Shown piece after piece: positions 9,145 through 17,913 of a stretch of DNA of 64,000 nt. Location: contig JAKSHY010000007.1 of NCBI GenBank assembly GCA_024399135.1, forward strand, positions 62,001-126,000, given 5' to 3'. Source of the stretch: Lachnospiraceae bacterium (lineage in GTDB: Bacteria > Bacillota > Clostridia > Lachnospirales > Lachnospiraceae). Within the stretch, counting starts at the first letter, position 1, and each line of letters starts with the position of its first letter. Both the position numbers and the translations under genes were made by a program. Below the pieces are notes generated by a model. That model made no database searches. It had not been told where the DNA came from and worked only from the letters and a program-made list of their open reading frames with translations.

Positions 9145-9202
9145 AATTCTCTCCTCGCTTTCATATTTTTATACTTAAATCCAAAAGGATTAGTATGTAT
9201 TT

Positions 9203-9991
9203 TTATTTTGAGTTTGCTACACTTCTATTTTGAAGTAGCTGCATGATTACACCCAGTGAAACCGTTACAATAATAAGAAGTGTGCTAAGTGCATTAAGAG
9301 TAGGTTTCATTCCTGCCTTCATCTGTCCGAAAATGTACATTGAAAGAGTTACATCCTTAGGTCCTGCTACGAAGAATGTAGTTAATACATCCTCCAGTGA
9401 AAATGTGAATGCAAGCAGTCCGCCTGACAGCATCGCCGGTACTAAATTAGGAAGAAGAACCTTACCTATTACCTGAAGCTGATTACAGCCCAAGTCCTGT
9501 GCAGCTTCTTCAATGGATCTGTCAAATCCCTTAAGAGCAACTCTTATATTGTTGAAACATACCGGCATACAGAAGGTTACATGCGAGATTATTATCGTAA
9601 TTTTGCTTAAAGGAATGTGAAGAATATCATATAAGGATAATAACGACACACCTAAAAGCATTGCCGGTACTATAGTTGGTATATAAAAGAACGAATCCAG
9701 CAAGTCTTTTCCTCTAAAATCATGCTTATGAAATCCAATTGCAGCAAAGGCTCCAAGCATAATTGAAAGGAATGTACTTGCTCCGGATACTATCAGCGTA
9801 TTAATTGCAGCTGTCTTAACATCATTGGCAGATAACAGTTCCTGATACCATTTCCAGGTGAATCCGCTCCACCCCATATCAAGTTCAGAATTGTTAAACG
9901 AGTAAACAACCATAAGAACAATAGGAGCATATAAAATGAATAGGAAAAGCAAAATATATACTATTGACACAGGTCCTAATTTCTTTTTCAT
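9203..9991 (-). CDS. PotC-type ABC transporter permease
   Basis: A 262-residue inner permease with six hydrophobic segments. The cytoplasmic EAA loop is visible as EEAAQDLGCNQLQVIGKVLLP near residue 160, where the ATPase docks. It pairs with the PotB-type permease 2 bp upstream. Named by family only; the substrate is set by the binding protein. Confidence 0.85.
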   Translation of the reverse strand: MKKKLGPVSIVYILLFLFILYAPIVLMVVYSFNNSELDMGWSGFTWKWYQELLSANDVKTAAINTLIVSGASTFLSIMLGAFAAIGFHKHDFRGKDLLDSFFYIPTIVPAMLLGVSLLSLYDILHIPLSKITIIISHVTFCMPVCFNNIRVALKGFDRSIEEAAQDLGCNQLQVIGKVLLPNLVPAMLSGGLLAFTFSLEDVLTTFFVAGPKDVTLSMYIFGQMKAGMKPTLNALSTLLIIVTVSLGVIMQLLQNRSVANSK

Positions 9992-9993
9992 AA

Positions 9994-10848
9994 TCAGTAT
10001 GTCCTCGCTTTCTCCACTTTATTTTTGATGATAATAATAATCGTACTAAGTATCATTACTGCTACTGAAAGAGCAGCTCCAAATGGCCAGTTCTTTGCAG
10101 TTGAGAACTGTGATGAAATAAGATTTCCTATGATAATGGTTTTTCCTCCTCCAAGTGCATCTGCTATATAGAAATTGAACATTGCAGGTACGAATACCAG
10201 AACAAGTCCACCCATAATTCCTGGTATAGACAAAGGAAAAATGACTTTTCTAAACAAAACGGCTGAAGAACATCCCAAATCACGTCCGGCTTCCAAAACT
10301 GCAGGATCTATTTTTTCGAGGCACGAATATAATGGCATTACCATCATAGGTACCAGTGAATACACCAGGCCAAAATACACAGCTCCTGTTGTATAAAGTA
10401 TTTGAATTGGTTCTTTAATAATTCCCATTCCCATTAAAAGATTGTTAATCAATCCATATTTAGAAGTAAAATTCATAATTGCATATATTCTAAGTAATGA
10501 ATTAATCCAAAATGGAACCATGATTCCTATAATCATAAGACTCTGAACCTTCTTGCTCGCTCTTGATGCGAAGTAAGCATACGGATAAGCGATTAGAGTT
10601 ACTAATACTGTAACTAAAGCTGCCATTTTAAGAGTTTTCCATATAACCTGCAAATATACACCGTGTGTCAGTGTTTCATAGGCTCCAAGATTTAGTGAGT
10701 AAACAATATTTCCAAACTGATCTCTCGAGCAGAAGCTGACGAAAATAATGTATAAAAAAGGAAATACAAAAAACAAAATTGTCCACAAAGACATAGGCCC
10801 AATTGTTAGTAATGCACTTCCTAAAGAACTTCTTTTTTTACTATCCAT
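9994..10848 (-). CDS. PotB-type ABC transporter permease
   Basis: A 284-residue permease with about six membrane segments and the EAA loop (LEAGRDLGCSSAVLFRKVIFP). The ATG at 10848 is preferred; the GTG at 10857 lies inside the AGGAGGTGG ribosome site. The PotA-type ATPase ends 12 bp upstream. Together the two permeases, ATPase and lipoprotein make one complete importer of the polyamine/opine class. Confidence 0.85.
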   Translation of the reverse strand: MDSKKRSSLGSALLTIGPMSLWTILFFVFPFLYIIFVSFCSRDQFGNIVYSLNLGAYETLTHGVYLQVIWKTLKMAALVTVLVTLIAYPYAYFASRASKKVQSLMIIGIMVPFWINSLLRIYAIMNFTSKYGLINNLLMGMGIIKEPIQILYTTGAVYFGLVYSLVPMMVMPLYSCLEKIDPAVLEAGRDLGCSSAVLFRKVIFPLSIPGIMGGLVLVFVPAMFNFYIADALGGGKTIIIGNLISSQFSTAKNWPFGAALSVAVMILSTIIIIIKNKVEKARTY

Positions 10849-10860
10849 TAAAGCCACCTC

Positions 10861-11961
10861 CTAGTCATTAACGAGAATGCATCTTTTTTTGCTCCAGCAG
10901 ATTTTTACATAATCACCTCTGTTATAATTCTCATCTTTTCTTGCATATCTGGTAATCTTTATTTCTTCACCTTCAGGTGTATGAAGAATATGTCTTCTCA
11001 AATTACCTATATAAATCTGCTCATCATATATAGCTGTTATTGTGTTATATCTTTCTTCACTATAATCTGGAAGATAATCAACAAAATGCATGTTCTCAGG
11101 TCTTACACAAATACATACCTTATCGCGAACATTGTATTTTTTCTCAACCTCGAAGGCTTCCATAATACTGTTATGAACATTAATAAGCGTTCTTTGATCA
11201 TCCTGTTCCATGATCCATCCTGATATCAGGTTCGTCTCTCCTATGAAGTTGGCTGCAAACTTGGTCCTTGGAGTATCGTAAATTTCTGTCGCTGTTCCTA
11301 ACTGCTCTATATTTCCCTTGTTCATTATCACGATTCTGTCAGAAATCGTGAGCGCTTCTTCCTGATCGTGAGTTACATATACGAATGTGATTCCAAGTTC
11401 TCTTTGAAGATGCTTAAGTTCAATCTGCATCTCTTTTCTGAGTTTTAAATCAAGAGCTCCTAATGGTTCATCTAAAAGTAATACCTTAGGCTCATTAACC
11501 AAAGATCTTGCAATCGCTACTCTTTGCTTCTGACCGCCTGACAGCTGCGATGGCTTTTTATTTATATGTTCCTCAAGCTTAATAAGCTTAACCATTTTAT
11601 CTACTTTCTTATCTATCTCTTCTTTTGGAAGTTTCTTAAGCTTAAGTCCGAATGCAATGTTGTCTCTAATTGAAAGATGAGGGAACAAAGCATAGTTTTG
11701 GAAAACAGTATTAACATCTCTTAAATTAGGAGGAACGTTATCACAATCCTTGCCATCTATGAAAATCTTTCCATCCGACGGATCCTCAAAACCAGCTATC
11801 ATTCTTAATGTAGTTGTTTTTCCACATCCGGATGGTCCTAAAAATGTAAGAAATTCACCTTCATAGACAGTTAGATTAATATGATTTACGGCATTCATCT
11901 CTCCGAACTTCTTCGTCACACTTATAAGTTCTATCATTTTGTTTGCTTTTTTCTTTTCCAT
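10861..11961 (-). CDS. PotA-type ABC transporter ATPase
   Basis: A 366-residue ATPase: Walker A GPSGCGKTT near residue 43, Q-loop VFQNYALFPH, signature LSGGQKQR, Walker B VLLLDEPLGALD, switch His in YVTHD, then a C-terminal TOBE/OB domain (about 240-366) as in PotA and other CUT1-like ATPases. First gene of the operon. AAAAGGAGG precedes the ATG by 8 bp and is complementary to the 3' arm of the leader terminator at 11994-12032, so both transcription and translation of this gene may respond to leader folding. Confidence 0.88.
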   Translation of the reverse strand: MEKKKANKMIELISVTKKFGEMNAVNHINLTVYEGEFLTFLGPSGCGKTTTLRMIAGFEDPSDGKIFIDGKDCDNVPPNLRDVNTVFQNYALFPHLSIRDNIAFGLKLKKLPKEEIDKKVDKMVKLIKLEEHINKKPSQLSGGQKQRVAIARSLVNEPKVLLLDEPLGALDLKLRKEMQIELKHLQRELGITFVYVTHDQEEALTISDRIVIMNKGNIEQLGTATEIYDTPRTKFAANFIGETNLISGWIMEQDDQRTLINVHNSIMEAFEVEKKYNVRDKVCICVRPENMHFVDYLPDYSEERYNTITAIYDEQIYIGNLRRHILHTPEGEEIKITRYARKDENYNRGDYVKICWSKKRCILVND

Positions 11962-11993
11962 ATATTTATCCTCCTTTTATTCAGGTGATTTTT

Positions 11994-12032
11994 AAAATAA
12001 AAAAGGAGAGGGACTAATGTCCACTCTCCTTT
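11994..12032 (-). terminator. Intrinsic terminator in the leader between the MerR promoter and the ABC operon
   Basis: On the minus strand a 9-bp outer stem (AAAGGAGAG with CTCTCCTTT), a one-base bulge, a 4-bp inner stem (GGAC/GTCC) and ATTA loop, followed by seven T and ATTTT. It lies about 20 nt after the predicted transcript start and 33 bp before the first gene, so it is either an attenuator or the end of the merR transcript. Confidence 0.8.
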
Positions 12033-12060
12033 GAGTTAATTTGCTTTATTGATTATCCAA

Positions 12061-12091
12061 AAGATACACCTTTGTGTTACACAAAGGTCAA
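12061..12091 (-). promoter_or_regulatory. MerR-type promoter with perfect operator dyad
   Basis: On the minus strand TTGACC (12086-12091), a 19-bp spacer, then TATCTT (12061-12066). A perfect inverted repeat of 10+1+10 bp (12068-12088; half-site ACCTTTGTGT) fills the spacer. MerR proteins act at promoters with exactly this overlong 19-20 bp spacing, untwisting the DNA when the inducer binds. It lies between the merR gene and the ABC/hydrolase operon and reads towards the operon. Confidence 0.88.
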
Positions 12092-12107
12092 TAGTATTTT
12101 TTAATTT

Positions 12108-12944
12108 TTATTCAAATTTTTCAACTGGAATTTCCAGCCTGTATATTTTTTCTTCCTCTATATCTGTCATTGAAATATCTATTAATGACTTTTCGTATAT
12201 ATCTCCAATAATTATTAAATTATTTTCTTTAAGATATTTTTTGACTTTCTTAACAATTGTTGCACCAGGTCTTAACATTCCTCGTCCGTAGCAACACAAA
12301 AATTTTGCTTCATTAAGTATGTATTCTTCTCCATACTCAATTATATCTTTGCACATACCTCTAGGTATTGCCGGATATCTTTGAAATCGTACTTTTTCAT
12401 TCAGGAAAGAATCCTTATTAATTAATGAACCTGTAAGATCTGTAGCAAATATTTCATTATTCTCTGCCAGATTACTTCTTAGTCTTGTGAATTCATAAAA
12501 GAATTCATATATATCCCGGTGTATCTCTTTAGAAATGATAAGCTTCCTATTAGGAAAATGTTTTATCTTCCACTCTGAATCTTCTCCCTTTAGATTTTTT
12601 GAAAGATTGATGAACTCAATTCTTTCCTGAAAATGAAGAAGCTGTCTGGATTTTTCCTCTATCTCATCCTGAATTTCCTTCTCCTTTTCTTTTAAGAATA
12701 AATATGTCTTATCTATGTTTCTGGAATTCATGAATTCCTGAATTGCTTTTAATGATAATCCCATATTCTTTAAATCTATTATGGTATCGAAAATTTCAAT
12801 CTGAGCAAGTGAATAGTAGCGATAACCTGTATCTTCATCCACACTGTCTGGCTTTAATAATCCTATTCTGTCATAGTGCCTCAGGGTTTCAGTGGTTACG
12901 CCTCTCATCCTGGCAAGTTCAGTTATGCTTACCTTATTCTTCAT
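12108..12944 (-). CDS. MerR family regulator with GyrI-like effector domain
   Basis: A 278-residue regulator. The N-terminal winged helix (about 1-75) has the MerR hallmarks TTETLRHYDRIGLLKP and YRYYS. A long helix for dimerisation follows (about 75-120), then a C-terminal domain (about 130-275) resembling the BltR/BmrR/GyrI effector-binding fold, which binds small amphipathic or cationic molecules. It is the obvious candidate to bind the 21-bp dyad just downstream of its own stop. The gene follows the zinc-ribbon gene by 23 bp, so it may be partly cotranscribed with the ftsEX-side genes. Effector is unknown; a guanidine- or urea-type compound is inferred from the target genes. Confidence 0.85.
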   Translation of the reverse strand: MKNKVSITELARMRGVTTETLRHYDRIGLLKPDSVDEDTGYRYYSLAQIEIFDTIIDLKNMGLSLKAIQEFMNSRNIDKTYLFLKEKEKEIQDEIEEKSRQLLHFQERIEFINLSKNLKGEDSEWKIKHFPNRKLIISKEIHRDIYEFFYEFTRLRSNLAENNEIFATDLTGSLINKDSFLNEKVRFQRYPAIPRGMCKDIIEYGEEYILNEAKFLCCYGRGMLRPGATIVKKVKKYLKENNLIIIGDIYEKSLIDISMTDIEEEKIYRLEIPVEKFE

Positions 12945-12967
12945 AAAGAATACCGCTTAGTATATAA

Positions 12968-13498
12968 CTAATTCACGAAAATATGTTTACGCTTGTTAAA
13001 GTAAACACTATTAACAAATACCATTACTACACTTACTATAATGTTAACTATGATGCTGGCGCTAAAGCATGACTGTCCAACTACTATAGTTGCAACCAGT
13101 GAATAAACAAATACTATTCCTGCAGCTGCGGCATAAAGAAGTGGAATATAATTTACTACAAACTTTTTGTGCATAATAATACCGTATGCGCAATATCCAC
13201 CTAATCCAGCAAGTGCAATACAAAGCAAACCATAAATGATATCAACTGCTCTCATTCCTGGGAATATGTTATAAACTAATCCCTTAAGATCACCATACTG
13301 AGAACCTCCAAACGCTGAAACACCGCCAATAAAATTGAGAAGTGCACTTAACCACAAAGCAAAGTATCCTAAAAACTTAGCCCAGTTAAGTGGTGTATCA
13401 TATGCGTATGCTGCAGTTGTTCCGCCTAATGGCTCTCCACATGAAATACAAAACTTAACACCCTCTTGATTTTCTTTTCCACATTTTGGACAAAACAT
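12968..13498 (-). CDS. Zinc-ribbon membrane protein
   Basis: A 176-residue protein with an N-terminal zinc ribbon (C3-x2-C6, C17-x2-C20) and four hydrophobic segments (about 38-62, 88-112, 118-143, 147-170). The zinc-ribbon-plus-membrane layout is common in Firmicutes and recurs twice more in this window (22797-24329 and 26057-26971). No function can be assigned. It follows the SGNH gene by 32 bp with AAAGGAG before the ATG and is probably the last member of the ftsEX-side operon. Confidence 0.65.
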   Translation of the reverse strand: MFCPKCGKENQEGVKFCISCGEPLGGTTAAYAYDTPLNWAKFLGYFALWLSALLNFIGGVSAFGGSQYGDLKGLVYNIFPGMRAVDIIYGLLCIALAGLGGYCAYGIIMHKKFVVNYIPLLYAAAAGIVFVYSLVATIVVGQSCFSASIIVNIIVSVVMVFVNSVYFNKRKHIFVN

Positions 13499-13530
13499 AG
13501 TTAATCTCCTTTTCCTTTTATAAAAACTTA

Positions 13531-14511
13531 TTATTCAGCTGCTGCGCTATTAACAGTAGTCATTTTATTGTTAATTACATCAGCTATTCTGTCTGCTATC
13601 ATCTCACGACCCTTGTCGTTTAAATGCATATGATCTTTTAAATATTCTTTGTAATTGCTTTCGTTAATTGTTCCATAGTAGTTATCAATTACCGAATAAC
13701 CGCAGCTTACAGTAGCATCTATCTCATTCTGAACATAGAATGGAAGTGCTCCATTTCCTATATCTTTTTCACTGCCACTATACACCTTACCATCAGCGTC
13801 TACGTATTCAGCATATGTTGGAGTCATTACGAACACTCTGATATGTGGCCAGTACTGGTTAACTATCTTAAGGAAAAATGTAAGTCCACCTGCAAAAGCT
13901 GTTACATCATCTGAAACCTCTGCATTAAAGCATGGTGTTCCAATATTATAATCAGTACTGTCATACATTAATACAATTACATCAAGCTTATTCATATCAA
14001 CAGACTCAAGAGCCTCGATGCCTGGCTTATACATTTCAATGTTCTCAACATACTGTGCTGCTGAATTAAGTGTCTTAAATTCTCCTGCCAAAAGAACATT
14101 AGCTATTGATGGAAGATTATAATGATCCCAAACGAAGCTTTCAGAGATAGGATAATTTCTATAAGCAGTGGATGAATCCGGGAAGGCTGCATCATATACC
14201 TTCGCACCAGTTTTCTTTGCAATCAGGTTAGCCAGACCGTTTTCTGATCTGTCATCTGTGAAAGGATTATTACCAAGGCAAAGAATCTGAAGTTCTCCAT
14301 CCTCTTCATGATTAACCAAACGTGCTGAATCCATTGGAATAATCATATCGAGTACTTCTACATCAAATACTGATGGATCAACCTGCTCGACACTTGCATC
14401 TCTGTCTGCATCTGTTCCCTGGTTCCATGCATAAAGCTTGTATGCAGACACCCCGGCTATTATCACTATTAATCCTATTATCGCTAAATGTACTATCGTT
14501 GTCTTCTTCAT
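13531..14511 (-). CDS. Membrane-anchored SGNH/GDSL hydrolase-like protein
   Basis: A 326-residue protein with one N-terminal membrane segment (about 6-25) and an extracellular SGNH-like domain: block I appears as LQILCLGNNPFTD (the usual GDS Ser is replaced), a later LDVIVLMYDSTDYN block, and the catalytic-type DHMHLNDKGREM near the end. The missing Ser in block I raises doubt about catalysis. SGNH enzymes often trim acetyl groups from cell-wall glycans, which fits its place after the M23 and S41 genes. The start has only a weak ribosome site. Confidence 0.65.
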   Translation of the reverse strand: MKKTTIVHLAIIGLIVIIAGVSAYKLYAWNQGTDADRDASVEQVDPSVFDVEVLDMIIPMDSARLVNHEEDGELQILCLGNNPFTDDRSENGLANLIAKKTGAKVYDAAFPDSSTAYRNYPISESFVWDHYNLPSIANVLLAGEFKTLNSAAQYVENIEMYKPGIEALESVDMNKLDVIVLMYDSTDYNIGTPCFNAEVSDDVTAFAGGLTFFLKIVNQYWPHIRVFVMTPTYAEYVDADGKVYSGSEKDIGNGALPFYVQNEIDATVSCGYSVIDNYYGTINESNYKEYLKDHMHLNDKGREMIADRIADVINNKMTTVNSAAAE

Positions 14512-14526
14512 TCTAAATTACCATTC

Positions 14527-15771
14527 CTATTTCATTTGTTGTTCAAGTACCTCTAATGCTCTCGTAATCTGATTATCAGATCCATCCTCTTTGGCTGCAT
14601 CTACGTCGTACTCTAATTCAATATCTGGAATTATTCCAGTTCCATGTATATTCCTTCCATTAGGAGTGAAATATGCACTTATAGTAATCTTCAGGGCTGA
14701 GCCATCAGAAAGATCAAATATTCTTTGAACAATTCCCTTTCCAAAGGTTTTGGTTCCCAATATAGTTCCCTTGTTATGATCCTGAATAGCTCCTGCTAAA
14801 ATTTCCGAAGCACTGGCTGTATATTCATTAACCAAAACAACAAGTGGAAGCTTTAATTCCTTCTTGCCATCACAGGTATATTCCTTCTTTTCGCCAGCTT
14901 TATTTTCTGTATATACTATCATTCCTTCCGGCAGTATATCTCTTGCTATATCAACGCAGGTAGCCAAATCTCCGCCCGTATTATTTCTAAGATCAAGAAT
15001 TACTCCCTTGACCTTCTGATCCTGCATTTCCTTCATAGCATCTTCATACTGGCCAAGCGTTACTTTATCGAATTCATTAATTCTTATATACGCAACTTCT
15101 GGATTATCAACTAAAGTGCCATATACTACAGTCGTATTTTCAATAACCTTTCCTCGAATAATAGTCATTTCAACATATTCTTCACCTCGAAGAAAAGTGA
15201 TTTCAACCTCTGTATTCTCTGGACCTTTAATCAATCCAACTACCTGAGTCAAAGTTAATCCTGCAGTGGACTCTCCATTAACCCTGAAGATTATATCTCC
15301 AGGCAATACTCCTGCTGCCTCTGCAGGCGACTCATCTAAAAGACCAATTACCTGAGGCATTCCATCATCATTAAAAGAAACCTGACATCCTATTCCAAAA
15401 GAAATACCTTTGTCATCGTTAATTTCATCAATCAGCTCTTCTTTAGAATAATACTCTGCATACTTATCTCCAAGAGAACCCAGCATTCCCCTGAAAATTC
15501 CATCCTTCATATTATCCACAGTTATTTCATCATTATAAAGATACAGGTTCTTGTTAATTATCTTCTGTACATTCTTAATCTTATTAATAGTAACATCATC
15601 AATGATTGCTGAATCATCAGATGACGATGTCAGGAATAAATGAATCCCAAGAAAAACAAGTCCGGAGAGGATTATTCCTATGAATGTACCAAGTACTATT
15701 CCTTTTGCGAATTTTGAAGAAACCTTTTCCTCTTCATCTATAGTTGATATAGCTTCTTTATTTTCTTCCAA
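14527..15771 (-). CDS. S41 family carboxy-terminal processing protease
   Basis: A 414-residue membrane-anchored protease: cytoplasmic N-terminus, one membrane segment (about 25-48), PDZ domain (about 110-200, GIGCQVSF to DIIFRVNGES) and the S41 catalytic domain with S320 (TASASE) and K345 (TFGKG), the Ser-Lys dyad 25 residues apart as in CtpA. The start appears to be TTG at 15771 with GGAG 8 bp before it; the M23 gene ends 14 bp upstream. Its place after ftsEX and the M23 enzyme suggests it processes envelope proteins involved in division or wall cutting. Confidence 0.88.
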   Translation of the reverse strand: MEENKEAISTIDEEEKVSSKFAKGIVLGTFIGIILSGLVFLGIHLFLTSSSDDSAIIDDVTINKIKNVQKIINKNLYLYNDEITVDNMKDGIFRGMLGSLGDKYAEYYSKEELIDEINDDKGISFGIGCQVSFNDDGMPQVIGLLDESPAEAAGVLPGDIIFRVNGESTAGLTLTQVVGLIKGPENTEVEITFLRGEEYVEMTIIRGKVIENTTVVYGTLVDNPEVAYIRINEFDKVTLGQYEDAMKEMQDQKVKGVILDLRNNTGGDLATCVDIARDILPEGMIVYTENKAGEKKEYTCDGKKELKLPLVVLVNEYTASASEILAGAIQDHNKGTILGTKTFGKGIVQRIFDLSDGSALKITISAYFTPNGRNIHGTGIIPDIELEYDVDAAKEDGSDNQITRALEVLEQQMK

Positions 15772-15784
15772 TCTTAATGCTCCA

Positions 15785-17005
15785 TTATCTGCTTAAATAA
15801 TTCCATGGACTTACATAGTTTCCGTTAAGTCGAACTCCGAAATGTAAGTGATTTCCTGTTGATCTTCCTGTAGTTCCTACAGCAGCGATTTTCTGTCCCT
15901 TGGCAACCTCCTGACCTTTCGAAACATACAGTGCCGAGGCATGCATATATATAGTATACAGACTATCGCCATGATCAATCATTACATAATTTCCCATAGA
16001 AGAGCTGTAATCAGCAGCCACTACTTTTCCTGTATATGCAGCCAGAATTGGGGATCCACCTGGCGCTGCCATATCAATACCATTATGGAACTTCTGAGTT
16101 CCTAATGTTGGATGAATTCTATTACCATAATCATCTGATATTCTGACTACTGAAGGACAAGGATTGCAGAACTTTCCTCCGTCATACTTTCTGCCCATTC
16201 CTTCTGCCAGTTTTCTTCTTTCTTCTGCAACAGCGGCCTCTAAAGCTTTAATTGTTTCATTTTCTGACGCAATCTGAGCTTCGTATTCGGCTATAGCAGC
16301 TGATTTGGTTGAAATATCTGAAGATAATTTGTTTATCTCTGCTTCTTTTTCTTTTACTAATTCTTCAAGAGCTTTTTCTTCTTCTTCCTGAGCAGTTTTA
16401 GTTTCGTTAAGTATGTCTCTTTGATCTTCAAGCTCTGTTTTACACAAAGCTACATATTCTGAATACTCGACATATTCATCAAGCATCCTTTTATCATAGG
16501 CAGAAAGCTTTTCTATATACTCTGCCTTATTCAAGAAATCTCCGAAGGATCTTGCCGCTAACATGATGTCCATATACATTTTGTCACCACGTTCGTACAT
16601 GAACTTGATACGAATCTTCATGGCATCATACTGCGCCTGCTGAACTGCCAAAGCCTCGTCAAGTTCCTTTTCCTTCTGAACAATTTCTTCCTCTTTTTTC
16701 GCAATCTGCTCTGTAAGGGAATTTATTTTCTCCTGAATTTCACTAAGCTGACTGTCCAGCCTTGTCACATACTCATTTAAGTCTGCCTTTGAAGCCTCAA
16801 GCTGCTGCTTCAATTTCTTAACATCTGTAAGACCAGACTGGAGCTGTTTCTTTTCCTTCTGAGCTTCTGCAATTTCTGCTTCCTTCTTCTGGATACTTTC
16901 ATTAGTAATTTCAGATGCCTGAACATAGGTCTTACCATAAGAAGCAATGGACAAAATCATTATTAAACTAAGAATCACACAGACTAACTGTCTAAATCTT
17001 CTCAT
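15785..17005 (-). CDS. Coiled-coil M23 (LytM) peptidoglycan endopeptidase, EnvC/PcsB-like
   Basis: A 406-residue exported protein: signal peptide (about 1-30), long coiled coil (about 35-255, EKEAEINKL-type heptads) and a C-terminal M23 domain (about 275-400). The zinc ligands are intact (HNGID, HLHFG) and so is the catalytic His in IYMHAS, so unlike E. coli EnvC this is likely an active endopeptidase. Directly downstream of ftsX: FtsEX is known to gate EnvC- and PcsB-type partners through such coiled coils. It therefore probably cuts septal peptidoglycan under FtsEX control. Confidence 0.87.
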   Translation of the reverse strand: MRRFRQLVCVILSLIMILSIASYGKTYVQASEITNESIQKKEAEIAEAQKEKKQLQSGLTDVKKLKQQLEASKADLNEYVTRLDSQLSEIQEKINSLTEQIAKKEEEIVQKEKELDEALAVQQAQYDAMKIRIKFMYERGDKMYMDIMLAARSFGDFLNKAEYIEKLSAYDKRMLDEYVEYSEYVALCKTELEDQRDILNETKTAQEEEEKALEELVKEKEAEINKLSSDISTKSAAIAEYEAQIASENETIKALEAAVAEERRKLAEGMGRKYDGGKFCNPCPSVVRISDDYGNRIHPTLGTQKFHNGIDMAAPGGSPILAAYTGKVVAADYSSSMGNYVMIDHGDSLYTIYMHASALYVSKGQEVAKGQKIAAVGTTGRSTGNHLHFGVRLNGNYVSPWNYLSR

Positions 17006-17013
17006 TAACCTAA

Positions 17014-17913
17014 TTACACCCTTAAATGTCTTCTTACTGTAGTAACACTACCTAAAAATCCAATACCAACACCTATTCCAAATGAAATAGGAAGGAAATA
17101 TCTAAATACATCCTGAACTGTTAAGAATGCTAATAATTCTGTTAATGTATTAAACTCTACTGTAATATATCGAATCACTTCGTTATATAAGAAATATATG
17201 ATAATATCAGGAATAATCGCACCTAATGCACCAATCAGCATACCTTCTATAACGAATGGTGATCTTACGAAAAAGTCTGTAGCACCAATATACTTCATGA
17301 TAGATATTTCTTCTTTTCTAACTGAAATACCGATAGTAACCGTATTACTAATAAGGAAAATTGATACAGCAAGAAGAATAACAATAATACCGATTGAAAT
17401 ATAAGCTATTAAAGCATTCATACCTGTAAGAGTAGATGCTGTAACTTCCGAACGGTTAACTGTTCTGATTCCCTGAACACTTTCAAGATATGAAACAAGC
17501 TCTGACTGCTTCGATACATCAGCTAATCTTATCTGATAGCTTGCCGAATCAGCCAAAGGGTTCTCTGCAAATCCATCAGCATATTCGCCTAAGTATTCTG
17601 TCTTAAAGCTATCCCATGCTGCGTCAGCAGAAATAAATTCAGGATCACCATATACTTCCGGACGGTTTTTAATAAGTCCACCAATCTCATCGATTCGCTC
17701 CTGAGTTATTCCTTCGTCAAAAAAGACTGTAACTGATACGCCCTGCTCTGCCGTTTTAACTATATTTTCAAGGTTAAGAATTACGCAGAAAAATATACCG
17801 AATAAGAACAGGCAGGCTCCTATAGTTGCTATTGAGGCTAACGAGAACCACTTATTTCTGAATATATTTACTATTCCCTGTTTGATGGTATAAAAAAGTG
17901 TACTAATCTTCAT
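17014..17913 (-). CDS. ftsX: Cell division protein FtsX
   Basis: A 299-residue permease-like protein with one membrane segment near the N-terminus (about 18-42), an extracellular domain (about 45-160) and three further segments at the C-terminus, the FtsX layout. The ATG at 17913 is chosen: AGAGGTGG lies 8 bp upstream, whereas the GTG at 17925 is inside that site. It overlaps the end of ftsE by 11 bp, implying translational coupling. It transmits ATP hydrolysis by FtsE to the M23 enzyme encoded next. Confidence 0.92.
   Translation of the reverse strand: MKISTLFYTIKQGIVNIFRNKWFSLASIATIGACLFLFGIFFCVILNLENIVKTAEQGVSVTVFFDEGITQERIDEIGGLIKNRPEVYGDPEFISADAAWDSFKTEYLGEYADGFAENPLADSASYQIRLADVSKQSELVSYLESVQGIRTVNRSEVTASTLTGMNALIAYISIGIIVILLAVSIFLISNTVTIGISVRKEEISIMKYIGATDFFVRSPFVIEGMLIGALGAIIPDIIIYFLYNEVIRYITVEFNTLTELLAFLTVQDVFRYFLPISFGIGVGIGFLGSVTTVRRHLRV

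Noticed and set aside
8020-11961. Straight assignment as a polyamine (PotABCD) importer
   Set aside because: The family fits, but the co-transcribed genes are for allophanate/guanidine-type catabolism and no polyamine gene is near, so I named only the family type and left symbols out.
11962-12107. Guanidine (ykkC-type) riboswitch before the operon
   Set aside because: The predicted leader between the MerR promoter and the terminator is only about 20 nt, too short for any guanidine aptamer, and no aptamer motif is visible.
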